The translations under genes and the position numbers were made by a program. 42,269 nucleotides of DNA. Origin: a virus. The DNA is taken from positions 1-42,269 of the IMG/VR virus record IMGVR_UViG_3300022221_000014; one strand, given 5' to 3'. The notes under the pieces were generated by a model that worked only from the letters and a program-made list of their open reading frames with translations, did not search any database and was not told the origin of the DNA. Below are positions 22,530 through 30,949 of the stretch, one piece after another; position 1 is the first letter of the stretch; each line of letters begins with the position of its first letter.

Positions 22530-23037
22530 GGCTGCCAATATCAAGGGAGTCGGTCAGGATGTTTTTTGCAGGCGATCTTTCAATGCGAGTGAGGAGGAGC
22601 TGCCTCTCATTCTTGTATATGCCAATCAAAATATTAAAGAGCCCTTTGACAGCTCTCCAAAATCTTATAAAAATATGTATGAGATTGTCATTGAGGTCAT
22701 GACAGCTCATGATTCAGATGAGGAGCTCTGTGATGAGATGGATGATCTTGAATATGAGGTCGAGCAGGCCATTGAAAATGATCCAATTCTTAGAGGGTGG
22801 CAACCTCTCCACAAAGATGGCCAATATTTAGAGGAGACAATTGCAGGTGGGACTCAGTATGACTCTCAAGGCAACGGGTCCTCTCCAATGGGAGCTGTAA
22901 GAATGAACTTTGTTTCAGTTTTCATTGAGGATCCATCCAATAAAAAGGCCATTGATGACTTCTTGGGAGTTGATATTGAATGGAATATCGGTGATCATGG
23001 AACTAATAAGGCAATAGACAAAGTTGACATAATATAA
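22486..23037 (+). CDS. Tail terminator/gpU-like protein
   Basis: 183 residues from ATG 22486; GTG 22480 is also possible. It overlaps the FII-like gene by 44 bases. Mixed alpha/beta: KKVQQVLKAANIKGVGQDVFCRRSF, PLILVYANQ, YEIVIEVMTAHDSDEELCDEMDDLEYEVEQAIE (segments). This helix-strand-strand-helix order and its place between the attachment protein and the sheath fit tail completion proteins of the gpU class. Identity rests on location and fold pattern, not on a strict motif. Confidence 0.7.
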   Translation: MIKKYIRKKVQQVLKAANIKGVGQDVFCRRSFNASEEELPLILVYANQNIKEPFDSSPKSYKNMYEIVIEVMTAHDSDEELCDEMDDLEYEVEQAIENDPILRGWQPLHKDGQYLEETIAGGTQYDSQGNGSSPMGAVRMNFVSVFIEDPSNKKAIDDFLGVDIEWNIGDHGTNKAIDKVDII

Positions 23038-23050
23038 TTAGGAGACTGCA

Positions 23051-23269
23051 ATGAGCAAAAGCGTGAAAATTAAGCCAATAGAGGGTGTCAAGGTTTTTAA
23101 TCCTGCCACAAAGCTGCACATCGACTCAGAGGGTGCTGAGGTTATTCTCTCAACATACTGGAGACGCATCATCAAAAGTGGAGATGTTGAGGTCATTCAA
23201 GAAAAGACAAAAGAAAAGGTGTCAAAACCAAAGAAAACAAAAAATAATATTGAAAAATCAGAGGAGTAA
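23051..23269 (+). CDS. DUF2635 family protein (Mu gp38-like)
   Basis: 72 residues; TTAGGAG before the ATG. The segment VKIKPIEGVKVFNPATKLHIDSEGAEVILSTYWRRIIKSGDVEVI (two parts) is the DUF2635 signature: V-P-G--V-P-T---L--G--V----YW-R---GDV. The Lys/Glu tail is disordered. In Mu-like phages this small gene always lies directly before the sheath gene; its role in tail assembly is unknown. Confidence 0.85.
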   Translation: MSKSVKIKPIEGVKVFNPATKLHIDSEGAEVILSTYWRRIIKSGDVEVIQEKTKEKVSKPKKTKNNIEKSEE

Positions 23270-23272
23270 AAC

Positions 23273-24742
23273 ATGCCTATCTCATTTAATGAAGTCCCAG
23301 CGTCCATAAGAATTCCTTTTTTGTATGCTGAATTTGACAATGCAGCAGCAGTCCAGGGAGCAGGGAGTCAACCTTATAAAGTTTTGATGATTGGACAAAA
23401 GCTTGTCGGTGGGACAAAACCTGCTGAAGAAAAAAATCTAGTCACAAGTGCAGCACAGGCCAAGACATATTTTGGAGCTGGATCAATGCTTGCAAAAATG
23501 GCAGAGTCTTATTTTAAGGCCAACACAATCAATGAACTTCATTGCATTGCTTTAGATGATAATGTTGCAGGAGTTGCCTCAACAGGATCAATCACCATTG
23601 GCGGAGCTCCAACAGCAGCAGGGACTTTAAAAGTTTATATTGCAGGGAAAAAAGTGGAGGTTGCAGTTGCAGTTGGTGAAACTCCAGCACAGATTGCATC
23701 TAACTTGCATGATGTGATTGTGGCAGATAGTGATCTTGTCATCTCATCTGTCATCAATGTTGCTCCAGAGAAACTTGACTTCACGGCCAAGAACAAAGGT
23801 GTTGTTGGTGATGATATTGACATTCGTGTCAACTATTACTTTGGAGATGAGCTCCCTGCAGGTATAACTGCAGCAATCGTGGCTATGAGCGGAGGAGTTA
23901 GCAACCCAGATGTAGCAGATGCCCTGGTTGTCCTAGATGATGAGCAGTTCATTCTTTTTGTTACACCATATGCAGATGCTGCCAACCTTGTTGTCCTAGA
24001 AGCAGAGCTCACAAGTCGCTTTGGACCTCTTAAGCAAAATGATGGATATCATATAACAGGAGCAAGAGGGACTCTCTCTGCACTAAATGCCATCGGCAAT
24101 GCAAGGAATTCTCAATTTACAACCATTAAAAGATGTTCTGGACCATCGAGTCCATATGAGCACTCTGCCTGTCTTGCAGGTGTTATTGCAAAAGCTGCTG
24201 AAATTGATCCTGCAAGACCGTTTCAGACTTTAGCCTTGCCAGGAATCTTGGCAGAAAGCGAGTCCGAAAAACTAACACTTGAAGAGAGAAATATTCTTTT
24301 ATTCAATGGGATAGCAACTGACAAAGTTGATGCAGGTGGGAACGTAAGAATAGAAAGAGTCATTACAACTTACAAGAAAAATCCTGCAGGTGCTGATGAT
24401 GTTTCATATTTGGATCTTAATACTCTGCTAACTCTGTCTTACTTAAGATATGATTTCAGAAACTTTTGGCTGCTTAAATATCCTAGACATAAGCTTGCCA
24501 GTGATGGAACTCAGTTTGGTGCTGGACAGGCCATCATGACTCCAAAAGTTGCAAAGGCTGAGGCCATTATTAGGTTTAGACTTTGGGAGGAGCTTGGATT
24601 GGTTGAGGATATGGACCAATTCAAAGAGCAACTAGTTGTTGAGAGAAATGCAGGTGACGTGAATAGGTTAGACTTTTTACTCCCACCGAATATTGTTAAT
24701 CAACTACGAGTTGTAGGTGCTAAAATCGGATTTTTACTATAA
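23273..24742 (+). CDS. Contractile tail sheath protein, Mu gpL-like
   Basis: 489 residues, the size of Mu gpL (495). It starts with ISFNEVPASIRIPFLYAEFDN, typical for Mu-like sheaths, then the PYKVLMIGQKL strand and the PF17482/PF04984-type core with FGAGSMLAKMAES. The C-terminal region carries the conserved DDVSYLDLNTLLTLSYLRYDFR and LDFLLPPNIVNQLRVVGAKI end. It polymerises around the tube and contracts on infection. Predicted to be among the most abundant virion proteins. Confidence 0.93.
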   Translation: MPISFNEVPASIRIPFLYAEFDNAAAVQGAGSQPYKVLMIGQKLVGGTKPAEEKNLVTSAAQAKTYFGAGSMLAKMAESYFKANTINELHCIALDDNVAGVASTGSITIGGAPTAAGTLKVYIAGKKVEVAVAVGETPAQIASNLHDVIVADSDLVISSVINVAPEKLDFTAKNKGVVGDDIDIRVNYYFGDELPAGITAAIVAMSGGVSNPDVADALVVLDDEQFILFVTPYADAANLVVLEAELTSRFGPLKQNDGYHITGARGTLSALNAIGNARNSQFTTIKRCSGPSSPYEHSACLAGVIAKAAEIDPARPFQTLALPGILAESESEKLTLEERNILLFNGIATDKVDAGGNVRIERVITTYKKNPAGADDVSYLDLNTLLTLSYLRYDFRNFWLLKYPRHKLASDGTQFGAGQAIMTPKVAKAEAIIRFRLWEELGLVEDMDQFKEQLVVERNAGDVNRLDFLLPPNIVNQLRVVGAKIGFLL

Positions 24743-24753
24743 AGGAGTAAGAC

Positions 24754-25110
24754 ATGAGAGTTGGTGGAATAATCAATTTGAAAATTAATGGACAGCTATA
24801 CAAGGCCAAGGGTGCTTTTGATTATGATCTGGGCATTGCAAAAAAAGAGGGGATTGTTGGAATGGACAAAGTTCATGGATATAAAGAGATCCCAGTTGTT
24901 CCCTACATAGAGGGATCAATTACTGATGACTCAAATATCTCTTTTGAGCAGCTTGCCAAAACAACTGAGGCCACAATCACGCTTGAACTTGCCAATGGAA
25001 AAACTATTGTTCTGAGAAATGGATGGTGGGCATCGAACTCCAAAGGGAACACTGAGGAGGGGGAGATTGAGGCTCGTTTTGAGGGATTAAGTGCAGAAGA
25101 AGTAAGATAG
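24754..25110 (+). CDS. Tail tube protein, Mu gpM-like
   Basis: 118 residues, matching Mu gpM (118). GGIINLKINGQLYKAKGAFDYDLG..KKEGIVGMDKVHGYKEIPVVPYIEGSITD is the gpM-type tube pattern: beta hairpin, G.D..hG....P..P.I.G.I.D, followed by the ITLELANGKTIVLRNGWW strand pair. Stacked hexamers form the inner tail tube. A hairpin follows the gene. Confidence 0.92.
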   Translation: MRVGGIINLKINGQLYKAKGAFDYDLGIAKKEGIVGMDKVHGYKEIPVVPYIEGSITDDSNISFEQLAKTTEATITLELANGKTIVLRNGWWASNSKGNTEEGEIEARFEGLSAEEVR

Positions 25111-25117
25111 AAATAAA

Positions 25118-25135
25118 GGGGAGGATGACCTCCCC
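25118..25135 (+). terminator. Intercistronic hairpin after the tube gene
   Basis: GGGGAGG (25118-25124) pairs with CCTCCCC (25129-25135) around ATGA, eight bases after the tube stop; a weak TCTTGTATAAAA tract follows. Likely a partial terminator or RNA 3' shield separating abundant sheath/tube from scarce tape-measure expression. Confidence 0.6.
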
Positions 25136-25158
25136 TCTTGTATAAAAAGGGGACCGCT

Positions 25159-25452
25159 ATGCAAGACAATAATGAAAAAACAAAAGAAGAGATTCTTTCT
25201 CAATTTGACTTTAAAGATGGAAAGCATGTCCATGAACTTAAAGAGGCAATTGTTTTTGGATCTGAAAATATCACAGAATTTATTCTGGACAAGCCAAAAG
25301 CCAAACACATTAGGAAAATGCCAACTGAGCCAAGTATGGATGCAATTCTTAAAGTGATTGGAGCACTTGCCAATCAGCCAGATAAGGTGATTGATGAGCT
25401 TTGTCTTGATGACATGAATATCTTAGCAGAATATTTTTCAGCTTTCAGCTAA
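25159..25452 (+). CDS. Tail assembly chaperone (Mu gp41-like)
   Basis: 97 residues from ATG 25159; an earlier in-frame ATG at 25138 lies inside the hairpin's tail and is less likely. The plan ILSQFDFKDGKHVHELKEAIVFGSENITEFI..K followed by PSMDAILKVIGALANQPDKVIDELCLDDMNIL fits the Phage_TAC_7/gp41 family. It lies between tube and tape measure, the canonical place. It coats the tape measure during tail assembly and is not in the virion. Confidence 0.82.
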   Translation: MQDNNEKTKEEILSQFDFKDGKHVHELKEAIVFGSENITEFILDKPKAKHIRKMPTEPSMDAILKVIGALANQPDKVIDELCLDDMNILAEYFSAFS

Positions 25453-25589
25453 CCTGGCCAAGCAATTGGAGACACTCACTGGGAACTTTGGCCAGGTGTT
25501 TTAAGTTTCAACCCAGTGAGCTTGATGAGATGGACGATGATGATATTTATTTTTGGATGGAACGTGCAGAGGAGCAATATTCTAAATGA
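25159..25589 (+). CDS. Predicted -1 frameshift product of the chaperone gene (gp41-gp42/gpE type)
   Basis: A -1 shift near the T-run 25434-25438, before the TAA at 25450-25452, gives a 143-residue fusion ending at TGA 25587-25589. The extension has no usable start codon and reads ...FKFQPSELDEMDDDDIYFWMERAEEQY, the gpE/gp42-type pattern in which P-S-E-L--M is followed by W---A. The extension overlaps the tape measure start as ATGA. Such a pair is conserved across long-tailed phages. The slip site is not a perfect heptamer: T TTT TCA re-pairs well only at the TTT codon. Confidence 0.75.
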
Positions 25590-27412
25590 GTTCAATTGTT
25601 GACAAAAAACTAAGATTTAAAGCAGTTGATAATGTCTCAGGTGTTGTTGACCGATTATCAAGCAAGTTCCCGAAACTTACAAAAAATGCAATAAAATCCC
25701 AAAGAGCTTTTGAGAGAGTTCAAAAGTCCTCAGCAAAAATGAGGCAAAATCTCTCAAGAGTTGGGAATGGAATGAAATCCACAGGCCTGGCCATGACCAT
25801 GGGCCTCACCTTGCCGATTGCTGCCTTTGGTGCGAGCGCATTTAAAACAGCAGCAACTTTTGACAAGTCAATGAACAAAGTCCAGGCCCTGACTGGAGCC
25901 TCAGAAAAAAGCTTAAAGTCCATGAGAGAGGAGGCCAAAAGACTTGGATCCACAACAGCTTTCTCAGCAAGCCAGGCAGGTGATGCCATGGCATTCTTTG
26001 GACAGGCAGGATTTAACACAAATGAAATACTAAAGGCCACAGGGCCAACTCTTGCCCTGGCAGCGGCCTCCTCAACAGATCTTGCCACAACAGCAGATAT
26101 TGCATCCAACATTATGGGTGGATTTAATATCAAGGCATCAGAGATGGGGAGAGTCGCAGATGTTCTTGCTCTTGCAACTGCCAAAGGGAATATAAATCTC
26201 TCTATGATGGGAGAGACTTTTAAAGATGCAGCTCCAGTTGCTTTGAAATATGGATCAAGCCTTGAAGAGGTCTCAGCACTCACAGCAAAATTAGGGGACG
26301 CAGGGATCCAAGGATCCAAAGCAGGAACAACTCTTAAAAATATGTTTTTAAAAATAACAGCAGCAGGCCCAAGAGCACAAAAAATATTAAAAGCATTAGG
26401 TGTCCAGGCCATTGATCCAGCAACTGGAAAAATGAGAAAGATGACTGACATTTTGGTGATGATGAATAAAGGCTTTAAGTCTAAAAATGTTGGGGAGGCA
26501 AAAAAGCTTGCTATCCTTAATGAGATCTTTGGAAAGCGGGCCATTGCAGGTGCTGGGGTTCTCTTGAATGCAGTTCAACAGATGGATCCAGCAACTGGGA
26601 AAGTCACAAATGCAGTTGCTGATCTTGAAAAGAAACTGAAAGGGTCGACAGGAGCCGCCAAAGAGATGCAAAAGACAATGCAGAAAGGATTGCCTGGAGC
26701 AATTGCCTCAGTAAAATCTGCCTTTGAGGGCTTTCAGATTGCATTTATGGATTCTGGCATAAAAGAATTTATTGCAGATATTATAAATGGAATAGCTAAA
26801 TTTTTCAGATGGATGTCAAAACTTAATCCTACGCTCCTTAAGTGGGGAGGGATTATTGCAGCAGTGGTTGCCGTGATGGGACCTCTTGTCTTAATCATGG
26901 GGACAATAATTGCAGCATTGCCAATGCTGATCACAGGTTTTGAGGCCTTAGCAGTAATTTTCCCAATTATGCAAGCAGGCCTGGCCCCGACTTTGTTACT
27001 GTTTGCAAAGTTTGCACTAGTCGCAGGTGCCATTGCCTTTGTGGCCTTTTCAATAATTAAAAATTGGGAGCCAATTAAAAACTTTTTTGCAGATCTTTTC
27101 ACTAGTCCAATTCAACAGATTAAAGACATGATCTTTTGGCTTGGCAAAATATCAGGAATATCAAGCTTACTTGGGATTGGAGATGACACTGATGAAAAGC
27201 TCAAGGCCCAAGGATTTAAGTTCCAGGGAGAGCCTGCAGGGGATCCCACAAAATCAGAGGAGCTCACCAAAAAAAATAGTGAGTTCTTATTAAGAAAACA
27301 ACAAGCATCAGTTGATGTAAAATTCAGCAACATGCCAAAAGATACAAGAGTCATGTCAGAGGACAGAGAATCCATCCTCAACATTGACACTGGACTCATG
27401 GGAGCAATCTAG
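25586..27412 (+). CDS. Tail tape measure protein
   Basis: 608 residues. Residues ~70-330 are the phage tape-measure core (TIGR01760-like): ATFDKSMNKVQALTGASEKSLKSMREEAKRLG, AFSASQAGDAMAFFGQAGF and LGDAGIQGSKAGTTLKNMF (segments). Two to three hydrophobic helices lie at ~410-495 (IIAAVVAVMGPLVLIMGTII and following). At about 0.15 nm per residue it predicts a tail near 90 nm, short for a Mu-type tail. The N-terminal 60 residues are Lys/Arg-rich and helical, suited to chaperone coating. Both ends overlap neighbouring genes. Confidence 0.92.
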   Translation: MSSIVDKKLRFKAVDNVSGVVDRLSSKFPKLTKNAIKSQRAFERVQKSSAKMRQNLSRVGNGMKSTGLAMTMGLTLPIAAFGASAFKTAATFDKSMNKVQALTGASEKSLKSMREEAKRLGSTTAFSASQAGDAMAFFGQAGFNTNEILKATGPTLALAAASSTDLATTADIASNIMGGFNIKASEMGRVADVLALATAKGNINLSMMGETFKDAAPVALKYGSSLEEVSALTAKLGDAGIQGSKAGTTLKNMFLKITAAGPRAQKILKALGVQAIDPATGKMRKMTDILVMMNKGFKSKNVGEAKKLAILNEIFGKRAIAGAGVLLNAVQQMDPATGKVTNAVADLEKKLKGSTGAAKEMQKTMQKGLPGAIASVKSAFEGFQIAFMDSGIKEFIADIINGIAKFFRWMSKLNPTLLKWGGIIAAVVAVMGPLVLIMGTIIAALPMLITGFEALAVIFPIMQAGLAPTLLLFAKFALVAGAIAFVAFSIIKNWEPIKNFFADLFTSPIQQIKDMIFWLGKISGISSLLGIGDDTDEKLKAQGFKFQGEPAGDPTKSEELTKKNSEFLLRKQQASVDVKFSNMPKDTRVMSEDRESILNIDTGLMGAI

Positions 27413-28620
27413 TGGGATATAAAGATGAATTAAGAGAGGCATCGTTTAGAGGATTTAATTTCTTTGTGGATGGATCTCAGGTTGCAGGTGGCCGACGTGC
27501 CATTCAACATCAGTTCCCAAATAGAGAGACTCCCTACACTGAGGATCTTGGGAGACAGGCCAAGTCCTATCAAATAGAGGGCCACATTATTGGCACCGAT
27601 TATCTCCAGGCCAAAAAAAGATTATTTGAAGTTTTTGAAAAGAAAGGGCCAGGAGAGTTGATCCATCCTTTTTATGGATCCTTAATGGTCCAGGTGGGAG
27701 CTCTCAATGTTAGCGAGTCCATGAGACAGGGAGCCATTGCAACTTTCTCTGTCACTTGCCTAGAACTTGGAGATGCCAAGTTCCCAAAAGGGAAAAATGA
27801 CAAAGGTGCTATTCTCTCAGAGAAAAAAACAAAAGCACTTGCATCCATTAAGGATGATTTTGATAAAAATTTCTCCATTGCATCCATGCCTGGCTTTGCA
27901 ATTCAATCTGCCAGAGATCTTGTTGCAAAGGTCCAGGAGACTTTTGACTCAGTAACAAAACCATTATCAGACACATCTGAGGGCATTGCTAACTTAGCTT
28001 TTGCCACAAGGAATCTAATAGCCGAGACCAATGATCTTTTGCAGTCCCCTGGGTTATTAAGTCAAAGGCTATTGGATTCCTTTAAACTTATGGAGGATGC
28101 CATTGGTGGGAACAAAGATAAAACAAAAGCATACTCATCTTTCTACTCTTTTGCAGGTGATGAGGCCGTGACTGGAGACACTCCCACAAGGCTGCAAGAG
28201 AGAAAAAACTCTGAGACTTTTGAAAACTTTATGAGGAGGGCGGCTGCAGTGAGCTCAACAGAGACTGCCATTGTTGCTGACTTTGTTTCAATTGATGAAT
28301 CACAAAAAGCAAGAGAGGATATATCAGCAGTTATTGAGGCCCAGATTAGGGCCATTAATATTGATGAGACCAACACTGGGCTATATCAGGCCATGATTGA
28401 TATTAATGCCTCCATAATTGATGCCTTACCAGACATTGATGCAGACTTGCCATCAATAAAAGAGCTCACTCCAAAAGGAGATGAGATCTCACTTTTACTT
28501 GCCTATGATCTTAATGGGTCCCTTGAGAATGAACAGGATATCATAAACAGAAACAAAATCAGACATCCTGCTTTCATTAATGCTGATGAAAAATTGGAGG
28601 TCATTGGTGGCAAAGGATAA
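27412..28620 (+). CDS. DNA circularisation/tail protein, Mu gpN-like
   Basis: 402 residues from GTG 27412 (TAGTG overlap, GGGAG upstream). The first ~110 residues carry the DNA_circ_N domain: LREASFRGFNFFVDGSQVAGGRRAIQHQFPNRETPYTEDLGRQ (in two parts), then YQIEGHIIGTDY, then FEKKGPGELIHPFYG. In Mu, gpN is a baseplate/distal-tail hub-linked protein despite its old name. The rest is long helices. Overlaps the hub gene by 14 bases. Confidence 0.9.
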   Translation: MGYKDELREASFRGFNFFVDGSQVAGGRRAIQHQFPNRETPYTEDLGRQAKSYQIEGHIIGTDYLQAKKRLFEVFEKKGPGELIHPFYGSLMVQVGALNVSESMRQGAIATFSVTCLELGDAKFPKGKNDKGAILSEKKTKALASIKDDFDKNFSIASMPGFAIQSARDLVAKVQETFDSVTKPLSDTSEGIANLAFATRNLIAETNDLLQSPGLLSQRLLDSFKLMEDAIGGNKDKTKAYSSFYSFAGDEAVTGDTPTRLQERKNSETFENFMRRAAAVSSTETAIVADFVSIDESQKAREDISAVIEAQIRAINIDETNTGLYQAMIDINASIIDALPDIDADLPSIKELTPKGDEISLLLAYDLNGSLENEQDIINRNKIRHPAFINADEKLEVIGGKG

Positions 28621-29731
28621 TGCAAAAGTAAAACATAAGCCAGTTGTCCCTTTTGATTATGGGACGCTCAGGCAAGATGCTGCCACATTTTATGTCAACA
28701 ATAAAATATTTGAGGGCTTTAAGAATATAAAAATCACTAGAAACTTGCTTGCAATATCTGGATCTTTCTCAGTCACAACTGCAGACAAGTGGAGAGTCGG
28801 CCAGGCCAACTTTGAGATCTTGCCAGAGGACAGAGTTCATTGCCACCTTGGAAAACATGCCATCTTTGAGGGATGGGTTGACAAGCTCAACCTGGCCATC
28901 ACAGAGGCCTCAAGAAATATCACCATTCAAGGCAGGGACAGGACAGGTGATCTTGTTACGTGCTCAATCACTAATGCAGCAGAGTTCAACAATCTTGACT
29001 TTGCTGGAATTGCAGCAGAACTTTGTAAGCCTTTTAATATTAAAGTTTTGGTCCAGGCAGATGTTGGGGCCAAGTTCCCAAAGTTCTCAGTCAGACAAGG
29101 GGAGACAGTTTTTGAGGCCCTAGAAAGGGCAGCAAAGGAAAGGCAGCTCTTACTTTTATCCAGCACACATGGCAATCTTATCATCACAAAAAAAGGCAGC
29201 AAAAGGGCCGTCTCAGCACTTGTTGAGGGTGTCAACTGCAGGGTCTCAACAGCAGGCTTTGATCACAGTGAAAGATTTTCAGAATATATTGTAAAAGGAC
29301 AAAGCACTGGACTCCTGGGGACTCCAAAAGATGCGACTCAAAACAAGGGCGCTGCCATTGATAATGGTGTCAAAAGATATCGGCCCACAGTCATAATTGC
29401 AGAGAATGCAGTTGATAATGATGGAGCTCAATCAAGGGCCGAATGGGAGTCATCCTACAGGGCCGCCAAGTCATCAGCAGTCAGTGTGGTTGTTGTTGGA
29501 TGGAGCCAGGAGGATGGATCTCTTTGGGATGTCAACATGCTTGTCCAATTGGATGCCAGATCAGTGGGAGTAAAATCTCAAATGCTTATCGAGAAAGTGA
29601 TCTTTGAGCAGGCCAATGATGGTGGCCGAACAGTGGAGCTCTCTCTTATCAGACCAGATGCACTGGACTTTAAAAAAGAAATTAAAAAAGAGGATGATAT
29701 TCTCAGCAGCCTGGGATGGAAAGAATCATGA
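28607..29731 (+). CDS. Baseplate hub protein, Mu gpP-like (gp27-type)
   Basis: 374 residues from GTG 28607, with GGAGG six bases upstream; ATG 28580 would give 383. Pattern: FYVNNKIFEGFKNIKITRNLLAISGSFSV, then W..G..NFEILPEDRV..HLG...IFEGWVD, then the GRDRTGDLV motif and FPKFSVRQGETVFEALERAA with a LysM-like/late-control D fold. It forms the trimeric hub that holds the spike. ATGA overlap with the spike gene. Confidence 0.9.
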   Translation: MAKDNAKVKHKPVVPFDYGTLRQDAATFYVNNKIFEGFKNIKITRNLLAISGSFSVTTADKWRVGQANFEILPEDRVHCHLGKHAIFEGWVDKLNLAITEASRNITIQGRDRTGDLVTCSITNAAEFNNLDFAGIAAELCKPFNIKVLVQADVGAKFPKFSVRQGETVFEALERAAKERQLLLLSSTHGNLIITKKGSKRAVSALVEGVNCRVSTAGFDHSERFSEYIVKGQSTGLLGTPKDATQNKGAAIDNGVKRYRPTVIIAENAVDNDGAQSRAEWESSYRAAKSSAVSVVVVGWSQEDGSLWDVNMLVQLDARSVGVKSQMLIEKVIFEQANDGGRTVELSLIRPDALDFKKEIKKEDDILSSLGWKES

Positions 29732-30279
29732 GAATTGAGGATGTGATTAAAATTGCAAAAAAAGTCATAGATCCAATCAGGAGAAAGACTCTTTTAATGA
29801 TCGGCCATGGAATAATTGAGGCCGCCAAAGATGGAGGACCTCTCCAGGCCATCCAGGCCACCTTTTTGGCAGATGAGACAAAAGATGATGTCAGAAAGAT
29901 GCATCACTTTGGATTTTCATCCAATCCTCCAGTTGGCAGTGAGTGCATTGCCGTATCAGTGGGAGGGAACAGAGAGTCATCGGTTGTTATTGCCTCAGAG
30001 CATAGAGATTTTAGATTTAAAAACCTTGCTCCTGGAGACTGTGTTTTCTACAATAAAAATGGAAAGTTTATTCATTTAAAAGGAGGCAATGCTGAGATGC
30101 TTGTTTCTAAAATAAAAATAGACAATGGCAGCAATGAGCTAATTGCAGTCCTTGTTGAGTGGATGGATGAAATGATTATCGCTAAGAATATTACTGGGAT
30201 CGGCCCACAGCCATTAGATCCTGAAACAATTACGGCCTTGACAGCAGTCAAGACAAAGCTTGAGACTTTTAAAGTCTAA
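29728..30279 (+). CDS. Baseplate spike protein, Mu gp45-like
   Basis: 183 residues from ATG 29728 (ATGA overlap; ATG 29716 in frame is possible). The segment QAIQATFLADETKDDVRKMHHFGFSSNPPVGSECIAVSVGGNRES..VIASEHRDFR..NLAPGD (in parts) is the gp45 (PF06890) OB-fold. The late half should form a triple-beta-helix tip, with an iron-binding H-x-H replaced: I see HLKGGNAEML only. It punctures the outer membrane during contraction. Confidence 0.9.
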   Translation: MRIEDVIKIAKKVIDPIRRKTLLMIGHGIIEAAKDGGPLQAIQATFLADETKDDVRKMHHFGFSSNPPVGSECIAVSVGGNRESSVVIASEHRDFRFKNLAPGDCVFYNKNGKFIHLKGGNAEMLVSKIKIDNGSNELIAVLVEWMDEMIIAKNITGIGPQPLDPETITALTAVKTKLETFKV

Positions 30280-30293
30280 ACAGGAGAGATCTC

Positions 30294-30500
30294 ATGGCAA
30301 TGAGCGCATCAATAATGGCAGATAGTATCACAGCAGCAATTAAGGCCGTGAATCCAGATGCTATTGAGGCAGATCTGAAAATATACTGGGAGCCTATATG
30401 CCAGGGCATCATTGACGAGATTGTTGCAAGTGCAGTGACCTCAACAGTTGTGACAGGAGGATCCTCAGCAGGAACTTATCCAGGGACAGTAACATCATGA
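30294..30500 (+). CDS. Small baseplate-cluster protein, function unknown
   Basis: 68 residues, ATG 30294 behind AGGAGAG. An amphipathic Ala-rich helix (SASIMADSITAAIKAVNP), then EADLKIYWEPICQGIIDEIVASAV, and a Thr/Ser/Gly tail. Similar small proteins lie between spike and gp46 genes in other phages; I know no function. ATGA overlap with gp46. Confidence 0.65.
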   Translation: MAMSASIMADSITAAIKAVNPDAIEADLKIYWEPICQGIIDEIVASAVTSTVVTGGSSAGTYPGTVTS

Positions 30501-30949
30501 CAGATATAGCCTTAATACTAGATAACAATTCCTTTGACATCGGCTCAGATAATGGAGACCTTATTGCAGACAAAGGACTTGAAACTGCAGTGACCATCTC
30601 TCTTTTCACAAATAGGAGAGTATCAGATGAGGAGCTCCCTGATCTTGAGACAGATAAAATGGGATGGTGGGCCGACTCAACACTGGACCAGGATCAGGAT
30701 CAAATTGGATCCAGGCTTTGGACACTCAACAGGGCCAAGGCCACATCTGAAACACTCAGGAGATCAGAGGAGTTATGCATTGAGGCATTGGCCTGGATGA
30801 AAGATGATGGAATTGCAGATGAAATTGGAATTAAAAGTGAGTACAATAAAAATAATAATTTAATCATCGGAATTGAGATTGTTCGTCCTGATGAGGAGAC
30901 CGAAAGATTCTCAGTCCTTTGGGATGAACAAAAATTGAGGAGAGTGTAA
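30497..30949 (+). CDS. Baseplate wedge protein, Mu gp46-like (gp25 type)
   Basis: 150 residues. FDIGSDNGDLIADKGLETAVTISLFTNRR at the start, GWWAD (residues ~56-60) and IGSRLWTLNRAK (~70-81) are the gp46/GPW_gp25-type markers. It initiates sheath assembly at the baseplate together with gp47. Followed at once by the gp47-like gene with no gap. Confidence 0.9.
   Translation: MTDIALILDNNSFDIGSDNGDLIADKGLETAVTISLFTNRRVSDEELPDLETDKMGWWADSTLDQDQDQIGSRLWTLNRAKATSETLRRSEELCIEALAWMKDDGIADEIGIKSEYNKNNNLIIGIEIVRPDEETERFSVLWDEQKLRRV

Noticed and set aside
25720-26544. 274-codon minus-strand frame opposite the tape measure gene
   Set aside because: Antisense to a clearly recognised tape measure gene, low-complexity Ala/Ser/Pro composition, no ribosome site; a mirror of the coding strand's codon bias.
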